Shown: one piece after another, positions 1-11,948 of the stretch
Position numbering within the stretch: the stretch's first letter is position 1
Layout of the letters: every line of letters starts with the position of its first letter
Assembly (NCBI GenBank): GCA_034687125.1
Contig: JAQGBZ010000248.1
Location: 1 to 64,000, forward strand
Length of the DNA: 64,000 bases
Direction of reading: 5' to 3'
DNA from: Neelides folsomi
Taxonomy: Eukaryota > Arthropoda > Collembola > Neelipleona > Neelidae
Notes under the pieces: model-generated
Seen by the model: only the letters and a program-made list of their open reading frames with translations
The model's database searches: none
Told to the model about the DNA's origin: nothing
Program-made: the position numbers and the translations under genes

Positions 1-3000
1 TATACTACTCATGAGCACGGGAGTTGTCAAAATCCCTTTTACTACTACCTTGCATTCTTTTCTCAAATTATTCAGTATATCACATTTTGCACTTTAATTA
101 ATCATTAGTTTATTTGAAAATATATAGCTGAGATGTATTGCATATCAGAATATTACATATTATTAATATCATTGGAATTCACCAGGGCATATCTGATATC
201 TGTTTTAAACAGTTTTAAAGAATCACGGTTGAGAAATCATGGGCATTCTTAACGCTTTCAATGAATGTCTAAAGAAGGAAATAATGATGAAAGGAAAGAA
301 AATTTATAGTAATTAGTACCCATTTATGAATTAAGTGCATTTACAATGTACGGAACAAAATGTTTGAACAAACTACTACAGTTGTACATGTGGGCATTTT
401 AAAAGTGAACATTATGTTGTAATCCTTTTAAAGCCACGACTAGAACTAACCTAACTTGTATCGGGTAAACTAACGCTAAAAAGAACATCCTAATTTATTA
501 CAGATATAACTAAATAAGAAAACAAAACTTGTTTTCTCTCAAGATGTTAAAGGGTATTCTCTCAAGATTGAGTTGAAGCTTTGAATAGACTTTGTTCAAC
601 ATTCCACATGTAAAGATTAGGCCGAAATGTAATTTATCATCGTTTCAATAGATTACGTTAATTTCACTTTGTTATAATAAAATAACAATAATAGAAAACA
701 ATATTATCAACATTGAAAATCTAAATTAGTCTTTCTGGCTAATCTCTTGCATAAAACAGAAATTATAATGAACATTTGGAATAATGAATTTATACACGTG
801 GAAGTAATTAAATATTATGAATAAGCTCCCATTGAAATTGGAGAATAAAGAAAATTTGTGAACTTGAGTTATAAAAATTAATATTTATGATATGACTGAG
901 TTGTTTGAACGGCATTGTCAATTAAGGTCTTTATATCCGTCTTAATAATTCTCCATGAAAGGTGAAGACGATTAAATATCAAACTGATCAAAATGCACAA
1001 AGGGCAACGGAAGTCGTTAGGGATAAGTTTATTATAATGTAAAACTTGAACTAAAAATTATAAGAAAGAACAATATGACACAATGCTTTAAAGTTATTGT
1101 AATCCTCAAAGAAAATACCATATGTCCGCATTCCTATTTACTATTATTGTAATAAAGTTTAAAACTTAAATTACTTCCATTATAAAATAATGTATCCAAT
1201 CGTGTGCAAAATATTAATTAGTATTTGAATAACTAATGATGAGGTCTTTTATATAATTTAAATACAATTTCTTTGTGATAAATAAAAACCTTAATTATAT
1301 TATAGTTGGGAAATAAGTTATTGGCTGTGGAAGCAGAAGCTCTCATTCCACGAACTGAACTAAATGAATAAATTAATTGAAAATGGAATCAGAGTTCAAC
1401 ACATAAAAGATCGAGATATACTCCGGGAAGTCATATAATAAATTTACTGACTATGAGAATCGCCCTCTCAAAATCCTAATGTGAGAATAAGAAAAAAGGG
1501 ATTTATGAAATATCATAACTTTGTATACCTACATAATATCATTTTGTTTATAGGGCCGGTGGTGGAGAGCTTGGTGGGAATATTACTTTATGGTTCAAAG
1601 GAGGCGAATTTGTGTTTATTATAAAATAAAAATATGAATTCCGTCTCAAGGGAATCTCACAGTGCAAAGGACTTAATGTTAAGTAATGGGAAAAGAAGAA
1701 AGAAGGAGAGAGAAGTAGAGCACAAAAGCGTTAAAAGACTTCCAGGAAAAAATGAAGATGAAGAACGGCGGTTCAGGGGAAGTCAAAGTTTGGCCTTTAA
1801 CTTACACCGAGATTCACACACGACGATCCCTTCCTTAATAAAAAGATCCCAGAATAAAGTAATCAAATAAACCGCAGGAATTCACTTTCGATATTGCAAA
1901 TAAAGAAGAGCCGTCGGAATCCGAATCGGACGTTGCGATAAAAGCCCTAACTCTCATGCATAGATCCAGTCCATCCTATTGATCTTCCAATTTTGATTCA
2001 CTTTTCATCTTGCTCTCTCCTCATCTCAATGTTTTATTCCATTTCTTCTGACTCCTCTGGAGATCTTTTATGAATACAAATGGAAAAGTTTTATATATCC
2101 AAACCGCTCACTCTTTTCAAACTTTACAACCACACTTAAATCTCATTCCAATTCAGTTCTTTATATCATTATATCCCACTATCCCAATTCTATCACTCTC
2201 GGAAGGAAGAGATGTCTATCAAATAGATTTTATATAGCTTCCAGGTAAAACGATAAACCTAAATGCGTACACGTCAACTTGCTAACAAAACTTCTCCATG
2301 CGAAAATATTATATTTGATGGCAATCCTCAAAAGATATGACTGATTATTATTGACAAGTTAAATAGGATCGCCAATTCGTAAAACAAGATTAATAAAATA
2401 ACAATAACCCATATTTTCTGCTTCCTCTGTACTTCATTTGAAAATACCTATATGAGCAATAGAATTTTAAACTTTATTGGCAACTTCACATATTAAAAAA
2501 TGGAAAATTAAATATGGGAAAACAAATTGCTAATAAAAAGGGAAACGTTATATTGCAAATAAATCAAAAGCAATCATCTAATCATAAAAAGCAATATTGA
2601 AAAGTCATGATGATTTCATATTTGAATATATACAGGTATTAGGTATGTATGCGAGTATTAAAATCTTATTATGGTATGAGTCAAGCTTAAATAGATTTGC
2701 TATTGGAAGAACTTTAATAATAAAATATTTTATAGGAGCCAGTAATTTCTTGGATGAAACGAGAGAGTTATTAGAAATGTAAAATAAGTAAGTATTTGGG
2801 AAATGCCGTTATTGGTCGACAGAGATGAATCTGACCTGCATCTGCTCATCACACCATCCCGGTGGAGAGTCAGAGGGAAGTCAGGAGAGTAATTCCACAT
2901 TTATTGGATTAATAACTCGTGAATTACACGGGTGAAGTTTAGGATATATTAGTATGCTCATGACCATGAGGTTCGAACATTAGTCCATTAGAATGGAACG

Positions 3001-5159
3001 GGTTTCCGGTCATGATCCGGCTCCTAATTCTTCATTATACACTCCGGCATCAAGAGTCATGAACATTTAGATGATATAACATTCCGATTAAAATACCGAA
3101 GCAAGTTCGTTCTGCATTATTAAAATCGTAAAAGGCTGTGGGGTCTAAAGAGTCATCAACATTTGTTAATAAAAATTATAATTGTGTATCGGTATAGGAG
3201 TTCAAGATCGAATCGATACTTAACTATCAGCATAGTCTTTTAATTTTATTTCAAGCCTATGAAGTTCGAAGACTATCGAGACAATTGAATTTCTCCCCTC
3301 GAACTACTCTCTAATAAAATAGTTATTAAGAGCATTAAGATGCAGAGGGTTCTGAAGTGCCTGAGAGCTTAATGAAATTGAGATGATAAGTATGCGAACT
3401 CTTAAGTAAGAATATGAAGATATGAACTTTAATATTAAAATAAAAGCAATACTATACTCACTACAGGTATACATGTCATGCCAGTTCAACTTAATTAAAC
3501 CATATGCCAAAGACACCCTTACAATCAACATCACAGTCAACTCGATCATTACTTATCCATTCTAATTAACATTTCTTAGTACTTTATCTCCCAAGCTTAA
3601 TAAAGATACGATGAAGACAAATACGAAATCTGAGAAATGATCATTGAACATGTTAAACTTGAAGGATGAAAGAAAATGTGGTGTAATTTCTGTAATAAAT
3701 AAGTTAAAGGGATTTTTCTTATGTTAGGTATTTCATTATTCTGAATAGGAAGGAATTATTATTAAGAAAGGAGAATGATTATTATTATAGGAAAGTAAAC
3801 CTGACTCGTCTTATGGCTATTCTTTATTCCAGCCCGGAAAGGACGTGAGTTTGAACGAATCGCTAAAATATTATTGAAAATGCATATGTTGGGCCTAGGA
3901 AACTCTTGTGCAAGTTACCATGTAAGCCCCTTCATGAGCATTTTCAATAATATTTTAGCGGTTCGTTCAAACTCACGTCCTTTCCGGGCTGGAATAAAAT
4001 ATAGTATGAATGAACTTCTATACAAAGAGTAATGATAAAAGATCAAAAGGAACTTTTCTTTGACCTGGAACTCATCAACTCTTTAATCAAGAAAATCGAA
4101 TGCCCCAAATGATGAAAAAAGGGAATTGGTCTGTAATGAATTGTTCAGGATCCAAAGAATCCAGTAATTAAGCGGAATTACAAAGATTGATCTTTTAAGA
4201 TTTATCCATTTCGCTTCCACTTCACATCCCAAATTAAAGATTAATAGTTGAAGAGGATTAATTAGGATAGATCCCTTTCCCCTCTTACAAGAATCAGAGT
4301 GAGTTCTTTATATTAGAACATCAATGTATTTAGGTGGAAAAGAAAGAAAACTAATCGATAATCCAAGTTTCGTTTTCTTAATTTAAGAGTATACCCTTTG
4401 CTGTTTCGATTAGAAAAGTTTTATACAAATGATATGAACATTAATGATAAAAGTTTTTTGATACTTTTAATCTATAATATTTATACATTATGTAAAATCC
4501 AACGTATTAGATGTAGGTTCAGAATATAAAATATAGTATAGATCTGTACTTTCTTTACATTATGTAATTTTAATAAAATGTAAAAGCTTTACTAACAATT
4601 AGCGAGTTAACTTTAATTATAATTAATAGCAATATAAGATGAAAGGGTAAAACTTACTTTATTTCCAATTCACGCCATTCCTAAATCCTTTGATGTAAGA
4701 TAATGAGATGATTAGAAAATTATCTGATCTTCGAAGGTCACGTTTTTGTGATCTATTTTCAATCTCTTTTATTCTTTTTTCTAACATTCTTCTAATATTA
4801 GAATAATCATTTGAATTTTGATAATTAATTGAATTAATTCTTATTACCTAATATGTCATTAACTTTATCGTAATTAGTTTAAAGCCTGTTAACTATATAA
4901 ATTAAGATGAAAATGGAAGAAAGTTATAAAGAAAGTTTATATATTTTATCATTTAAATTCGATCCCGGTTCCGCCGGTTGAATTCTTTCTTGAAGGCAGA
5001 CTAAAAGCGCAACCCTTTTATATCCCATTCAAGAGTCCTCAACTCAAAGGCTTTCGCTTTCGCTCACAAAGATTCTTTATAAAATAAATTGTATTTAATA
5101 TTTATATAATTAATTAATTAATTAAACATCAGCTTCACTTCTAAAATATATTATTCAAG
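1..5159. other. Gene-poor region upstream of USP39
   Basis: No open reading frame here resembles a known family, and the few ORFs of 60-80 codons are compositionally ordinary AT-rich sequence. A slightly GC-richer patch at about 2800-3010 could be an exon or regulatory DNA, but no splice-bounded coding frame could be supported. The one clear structure is the inverted repeat at 3825-3996, listed separately. A TTAA-type simple repeat (about 5109-5125) lies just upstream of the USP39 start. Confidence 0.6.
3825..3996. mobile_element. Long foldback hairpin / MITE-like element
   Basis: Left arm 3825-3888 and right arm 3933-3996 are reverse complements over 64 nt with about three mismatches, separated by a 44-nt loop. 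Weaker complementarity continues a further eight bases outward. The outer tips read TATTCCAGCCCGG and CCGGGCTGGAATA, so the insertion site is compatible with a TA duplication, although the palindromic flank makes that ambiguous. There is no coding capacity. The most economical reading is a non-autonomous foldback DNA transposon; a hairpin-RNA locus is the alternative. Confidence 0.7.
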
Positions 5160-7219
5160 ATGGCTGAAAGTCCACCACAAACAAAGAGGATGAAAATTGA
5201 ATCAGAGAGCAATGGAGATAGCGAGGAAGAAGTGAAAATGAATGCCGCAAATATGAAATTGGAAAATGAAAAGTCCCGTAAGTTTAAACCATATTACATA
5301 AAAATTGTTAAATGTGTGTTTTTATATTTGAATTTGTACATTGTTTTAATTACATATTTGTTTCATTGTAGGTCTATGTCCTTATTTGGACACAATTGAC
5401 AGATCGGTGTTGGACTTTGATTTTGAAAAGCTCTGTTCTGTCTCCCTTTCAAGAATCAATGTCTATGCTTGTCTCATTTGCGGAAAGTATTTTCAGGTAC
5501 GAATTTAACTAATTGCGTTTAATTAAATTGTTTCATAGAACGAATTTAACTTAATAATTCTTCCAATAAATCATTTCTATTTATTAAACTAGGGAAGAGG
5601 GACGGCTACACACGCATATTTACACAGCGTTGGTGAATATCATCATGTGTTTCTCAATCTCCATACGTTGAAATTCTATTGTCTTCCAGATAATTACGAA
5701 ATTATTGGTAATTTATTAATCAAGTGTTAGATTTTTCACTTTCTTTTACACTTTGAACACTCAACTTTTCATAAGCCACCTTGCCTTTATTATTTCATTT
5801 TATTGAATTCGTTATTATTAAAAAATTTATTTGTAGATTCATCTCTGGACGATATCAAATATGTTGTGAATCCTACTTTTGCAAAAGATTACATTCATAA
5901 ACTGGATACATTACCGAAGGTTGGTTTCCTGTTTAAAATTATATTATTTAGTATTTAGTATATTTTTATTATATTAATCAAATTCTAATTTCAGGAATCT
6001 CGGTCAATTGATGGATCAATGTACTTACCTGGAGTTGTTGGCTTGAATAATATCAAAGCGAACGATTATTGTAATGTCGTCCTTCAAGCTCTTTGCCATG
6101 TCAAACCATTACGGGATTATTTTTTGAGAGAATTAAATTATGGGCATATCAAGCGTCCATCTGGAGATAACAGGCAAGTCTCGTAAAACCCAAGGATCAA
6201 TTTTATTAATTCAGTGTAATTTTTTAGTTTTCTAATTGTTCAGCGTTTCGGTGAATTGATGAGAAAATTGTGGAATCCTCGAAATTTCAAAACACACGTC
6301 AGTCCTCATGAAATGCTTCAATCGGTCGTCCTTTGCTCGAAGAAACAATTTCAAATTACGAAGCAAGGAGATCCAATTGTCTTTTTGAGTTGGTTCCTCA
6401 ATGCTCTTCACAGAGCTCTCAACGGGGGAAAGTAAATCATTATACTTTACATTTATTATTTATTGACATCATATCATGAAAATACAATATTGTATTGCTA
6501 CCTAATTTGATAAGTTATAATTTTTTATTAATTTTAAGGAAACCTAACAGCTCTATCATTTATAAAACGTTCATGGGAGGGATGAAAATTTACACGAGGA
6601 AAATTGAAAATGACATGGCTGAGTCGGAAGAAGAAGTTGAAGAAACAACATTTCTTTATTTGACATGCGATTTACCCCCGACTCCCTTATTCAAAAATGA
6701 AATGATGGAAAATATCATTCCTCAAGTATGAAAAACTAAATATTCAAATATATAAAAATAATTGAGCTGATTCCTCATGAACTCATTTTAATATTACAGG
6801 TGAACTTGTACACCCTTCTTTCCAAGTTCAACGGAGTACAAGAACGGGAATACAATACTTACAAAGATAATTTTCTGAAGAGGTTCCAAGTAACGACGCT
6901 TCCACCTTTCCTTATTTTATATATTCGTCGATTTACAAAGAACACATTTTTTGTTGAAAAGAATCCAACGATCGTCAATTTTCCGAGTGTTTCGGTCGAT
7001 TTTGGAGAAGCCTTTGGCCTTGAATCGATACATTACGATCTCATTGCAAATATCGTCCACGATGGGCAGCATAAAGGAGGAACATGGAGAATGCACATGT
7101 TTCATAAATCGAACAATACATGGTATGAAATCCAGGATTTACACGTGAAGGATATTCTCCCACAAATGCTGACCCTTACTGAACCTTATATACAGATTTA
7201 TCAAAGACAGGAAAATTGA
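5160..7219 (+). CDS. USP39: USP39 / Sad1: U4/U6.U5 tri-snRNP-associated protein 2
   Basis: Eight exons (5160-5277, 5372-5496, 5593-5707, 5837-5919, 5995-6173, 6228-6431, 6539-6725, 6800-7219) join in frame to give 476 residues. After an acidic, Lys-rich start comes a UBP-type zinc finger (CLICGKYFQGRG, then H and C ligands), then a USP fold (GLNNIKANDY, RFGELMRKLWNP, FLSWFLNALH, RRFTKNTFFVEKNP, YDLIANIVHDG). The family is a catalytically dead ubiquitin-protease homologue needed for tri-snRNP assembly and pre-mRNA splicing in the nucleus. The Cys-box position of active USPs is Asp here (N-D-Y), as in human USP39; a Cys two residues later is not the nucleophile position. The fifth intron (6174-6227) starts with GC instead of GT; only that choice restores the conserved FLIVQRF block. 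The gene converges with TRIT1, 482 bp away. Identification is firm. Confidence 0.95.
6174..6227 (+). other. USP39: GC-AG intron in USP39
   Basis: The exon ends ...GATAACAG and the intron starts GCAAGT, otherwise a perfect donor consensus, and ends TTTTTTAG. Joining AG to the T at 6228 gives a Ser codon followed by FLIVQRFGELMRKLW, which matches the conserved USP39 block. No GT donor nearby keeps that frame. The intron is 54 nt. Confidence 0.85.
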
Positions 7220-7701
7220 ATTAAATGGAAAATTTATGATCAAAAGTAATAGTAAATACCTATGTTGTCGATTTTCCAAATAAGTATAAAATATGTAAAG
7301 CTTGATATTTAAATCAATGTTGTTTTTAATAATATAACTATTATTTTATTAGTTTTACAAAATCTTTATTTAGATAATTAAAAATTGACAAACTAATGAA
7401 GGTATGTAGGGTAAAATATAATTATTTCTTGGAATTAATTTAGCATTATAACTTTAATCCTTGTAATGTGTTTAGTGGACCATTTAAATTTAAATGCATT
7501 TGAGATCTATTAGGTCTGTGTTTTAATTGTTAATTTTGTACAAGTTAAAATATTGCGTAAATATAAAATATAATGAATAAATCAAATTAATTTAGATATT
7601 GTAAGCGTTTTTATTAATTACGCTGTAATTAAAAAAACACCACTTTCACTTCATTTAACTTCTTTCAATTTGACAATTTGATTTATCAATACTTTTATTA
7701 A
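7220..7701. other. Convergent intergenic spacer USP39/TRIT1
   Basis: AT-rich 482 bp between two converging stop codons. It presumably contains both 3' UTRs and their polyadenylation sites. No ORF or structured repeat was seen. Confidence 0.6.
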
Positions 7702-9504
7702 TTACGTTGTGGTAGTTTGTACTAAAACATCACCTTCACTAACTTCATTCATTTTCTTCAGTCTTTTGACCATTTTCCAATGCTTGGCCGATTTCATATG
7801 GGCTTCATATTGTTGACTACCAGCGAGAAGTAAATTACAAACATCGCATTTTCTGTTTAAGTGGTCTTCGTTAGATTCTGTAAGGGGAACTTTTCTCTCT
7901 TTAAGTAGAAGATTGTCAACATTTCCGCTCAAGTGAGCTTCTAAAATCTCAATTCCAACATTCGTGACTCGCTCATCCCAAAATTCTTCGGAAGATCCAT
8001 CAAGCCAATAAACAGGTGGAAGTTCCCTTCTGGATTTCTTTGCCATTCGTTGGGTGATCCATCGAACTTGTTTCTTGGCATATTGTTTAGTGACTATTTT
8101 CAGTTTCTCGATTCCTTCATTAAACAGAACATCTCCTTGTTCACTTTGTTTTTCTTCGGGATTGAGTTTGATATAAGATTCAAATTCTTTAAATCCGATT
8201 GACTGAAGAATCCCATCACAAAAATCGAGATTGCTAAAACGAATGTTAGTATAATTTTACTTGATATAATTTTAAATATAAAATAAATATCATAATAAAC
8301 ATTTTATGTAATCTTACGATTGTCTCTCTAATAAGCATTTCATAAAGTCATCAATTTCATTCCTTAATCCCTTTTCAATCATTGCATTGATTCTTCTGTC
8401 TATTCGTTCATCTAAAATATCTTTGGGGGCTTGAATCCAGAGACAAATACAATTTGGAAATCTTAAGGGTCCTCCAAGAGTTTTGTTTAAATTTGTTTCT
8501 TGATCTTTCTCTGTCGTTGCTTCAAATTGCTTTTGTATGTGTTGACTATGCCTTTCTCCGGTTTCAAAAAATATAATTAATGAACGTATCACTTTTCTTA
8601 TATCATTTGGATGAATTCGTTGAGCTCTTTGGTTATCTATTAACTCCAAAGCGGCGTGTAATTCAATATTGCTCCAATTTGCAAAATGAGAATCTGATAA
8701 TTTTTCATTATTTTTGCTCGCATTAGAAATAAACGATAGGACTTCATTTTCAGCAATGATTTTTTCAAAATTTGGATTTGAATTCTTTCTTTTACGGTCG
8801 TTGAGATCATCAAGTTCAGTTGGTTCTATGAGAATTTGCCATAAAATGCTTTCAATGTAGTAATTGGTTCCTCCAACAATGAATGGTAGCTTTTCGTTGG
8901 TGAGTATTTTTTCAATCTGGAATCAATTAATTTCAGCCGAATTAAATTATTAACTTTTATTGTAGAAATAATAATTTCTAATTACAAAAAATTTATGTAT
9001 TTATCGTTTGTGTAACGGTTGTTTAATTGCACATTTAGAATTGGCTTACAATTGGAAATGCTAGATTTCTAAATTTAAAAACATCAAATTTTTCCTTCGC
9101 CTTTTCAAACGGATCAATGAACGAGAGTAGATGGTGAGGAACTTGTCTTTTTTCAGTTTCTGTGACTTTATTTGTCAATATATCAAGTCCTTTGTATACC
9201 TAGGTATTTAGAAAAATCTTGGTACAATTATTTTGACTTTATAAAAGGTTAGATACTATGGATAGGACATGGCTATGCTATGAGTTAAGTTAGATATAAA
9301 AAAGAAAATTTATTTTCAGTAATTTGTATTAAAATAGCTATTATTTAAACTTTTGAATCATACTTGCATTGAATCGGCAGACAAGATTTCTCCCTTGAAT
9401 TTAGCTGCTAAATCAATTGCCAGTTTAGATTTGCCTGTGCCAGTAGAACCAAGAATGACAACGAGTGGATAACGAACCAATGCAGCCAAATTACTCATTT
9501 TCAT
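7702..9504 (-). CDS. TRIT1: tRNA dimethylallyltransferase (isopentenyltransferase)
   Basis: Four coding exons on the minus strand (9504-9364, 9199-9050, 8916-8318, 8233-7702). The protein begins [19 protein letters not shown] and carries the P-loop GSTGTGKSK, then the MiaA/IPPT motifs [36 protein letters not shown], and [16 protein letters not shown]. Near the C-terminus is a matrin-type C2H2 finger ([23 protein letters not shown]), the usual layout of eukaryotic TRIT1. The enzyme transfers a dimethylallyl group to A37 of tRNAs read by UNN codons in cytosol and mitochondria. An apparent upstream non-coding exon ends with a GTAAAT donor at about 9611; joined to the coding exon it contains a short upstream ORF overlapping the start. 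No strong mitochondrial presequence is visible. ATG 9504 was preferred because it precedes the P-loop closely; ATG 9498 is also possible. Confidence 0.93.
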
Positions 9505-11948
9505 TTCTATTAAACAAAACAAAATCTAATTTATAGAAATTATTTGAATTTTAAATGTATACAATCATTAAATAAGTATAGTTAAAATCATAAATTGTTT
9601 AATATTTACCTGATTGTGATTGTGAATTCATTCATTTGTTTGATTCTCTCATTTTCTCCGAACAAAATTTTCTGCACAATAGGAGCTTGTGAAAAATACT
9701 TTAAATCTACGAGCATGTAATAGCAAAGTGGTAATTTGCTCAAGTCCCAAACGCCTCGTGATGAAACAAAGGTTTATCAGAATTCGAGAAAAAACTATTT
9801 TACTTTACTGATATTTAATACATAGCTTATTACCTATAGGTAATGATAGAAGCCTATTGCTTTAATAATGTAAAATGATTAAACTTTAAAGTTATTAAAA
9901 CACTTTTTAAATTTAAATCTTATGGAGCGAATAGTTCGCTGTAAACTCCAGTTCAATAGATTGCTAAAATTTCTAAATGTGTACATAACATTCATGCACA
10001 TTATGAAACTATTAATTATTGAATTTGTTTATTCACTTGAAATGGCGTCAAGCATTATGTGCTCAAGTCATAATTAAAAGTTTACAAACACTAGAGTTTC
10101 AGTTAGTGATTTTCCTTGGCTCACCCGCGTCCACATCCTTTGATGGATTGTTAAATTCTTTATTGTTTAGATTTAAGGCGTTTTAGGCAATTTCAGGAAA
10201 TGTTTGTTCCTTGTGTGTTACTGCCCAATGATTCAGTTAAAGTCGCATGTTACAAAAATTAACTTGAAACTTCACTCGTGTCTGAAATTTTGTGTCGTCA
10301 ATAAGGTTGTCCATTATGTTATGAATTGAAACCTACCCATATAATTTTGCTGTAATATGATCTTTGTTGGGTTATATTCAATGACATAGGGGCCTTATTA
10401 ATCACCGTTAAAGTGTTATCCCTATTTAATGTTAAATACATTTTGACACATTTAACAGCCCTTTGAAAACAATTAATGCTGACATCAAGGCCAAAATTAT
10501 AAAGAATGTCGCTTTTGTCAAAATTAATAATTAAATATAATGTCATTATATATAATTAAAAATCTTATTATTTATAATTTAATATTTACATTGCATTGAA
10601 TTTGTAAAGAAAAGTTAATTGATAATAAAATTGAATCAATTGATAAAAGTTAAGCTCATAATCTTTATCATTTCTCCTAGAATTTTTCATAATTGTGAAA
10701 GACCAGGATTTGCCCCTTTTCAATAATTACAGCATTCATTTATTTTTATGCGAATTCAAAATTCGAGAAGAGATGTCGAGATACATATATTTAATTTAAA
10801 AATATTTATAAGTACTTGCATAATATGTGCATGCCTATGTGAAATGTATTCAGGATTCAAACAATTGATTAAGTAAGATAATATTTGTATGCATATTTAG
10901 TTATTAAATTATACATTAACTTTTAATTGTATAAACAAATTGCATGGAGAATTATAAGGTCTGATTAAAACTAGGTAATTAAGATTTCATTTCTTCCTTA
11001 ATTTTACATGGTCATGAAACGTGAAGATTCATCCGTTCTCAAAAATATTTATAATATTTGCTCGTAGTAAAATGCGAATACAGGAAGAGATGTTTGTCAA
11101 GATTTTCGAGGAGGTAAATAATATTTTTGCATCCTTTGGATGGTAGTGATCCAAGTAAACTACCTTTATTTTTCAGGTAGAATAATAGCATAAAGATATT
11201 CACCTTGCATCCACTTATCCCTTGGAATAACTATTAAATATTATATAAGGGATAAAAGCGCAAAATTCAGTTTACCTCTAACGCTTCAATTGTTTGGAAG
11301 GTGTAACGAGTTGAAAATGCTGAGATTCCGACCATAACAATGATGCAAGAACTTACTCTACTTCGTAAATCTTATACACAATCGAGATTAACATTTGTAT
11401 TATTTATGAATTAACCTCAAAAGCAACCTTATTTTCCTCATTCATCCAAATGGTCTTTTGAACACTTTGGCATGATTCAATTAAAGTGCCTAAACACAGG
11501 TAGTTAAAATATCAAAATTAGACGCTATTTGAGAAATTCCCTTTATACTCAACGAGACATATTATTACATAGTTGAACAATATTGTTCAAGTGATTCAAC
11601 CCACTCCGCCCCTCTTGTGCTCGAGTCTCTGAAGCCTTAAAACAATGAAAGCAAAAGTGGCTTAAGACTAATTGCTCCTAATTGTTAGCTCGGGCCCTCT
11701 TCACTCATGGTATAAATCGAGACTGTGGGTAATAAATCTCATTATTCGGCAAATCTTTGTAACAGAAGCTACAAGAACGCTCACACTAAATTCGTCATAT
11801 TTTAGCACTTGATTTTCATTTTACTTTATAAGCCCAGATCTCAGAAATTCTCCCAAATTCATAATATACTCTTGCCATAAAGTTATTCAATAAGTCTTTA
11901 TTATTTAACGTAAAAATATACCTCATTTTACTGTTATAATAAATCAAA
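9505..11948. other. Intergenic region TRIT1 to Spatzle-like gene
   Basis: Contains the TRIT1 5' leader exon at about 9612-9665 (reverse strand) and, at the right end, the promoter and 5' UTR of the Spatzle-like gene. The middle part (about 9750-11650) is AT-rich with no supported coding frame. Confidence 0.55.
11711..11745 (+). promoter_or_regulatory. TATA box and initiator of the Spatzle-like gene
   Basis: TATAAAT at 11711-11717 is followed by TCATTA, an arthropod-type initiator whose A is at 11741, 30 nt downstream. The spacing is that expected for TATA and Inr. A start at 11741 would give a 5' UTR of about 208 nt if there is no leader intron. No transcript evidence is available here. Confidence 0.5.

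Noticed and set aside
1634-1870. 78-codon ORF
   Set aside because: No family resemblance, no splice context, in an AT-rich region where such ORFs arise by chance.
2960-2985. tRNA-like B box GGTTCGAAC
   Set aside because: No matching A box or cloverleaf could be drawn around it.
10319-10546. 75-codon reverse ORF
   Set aside because: Composition follows the local AT content and no motif or splice structure is visible.
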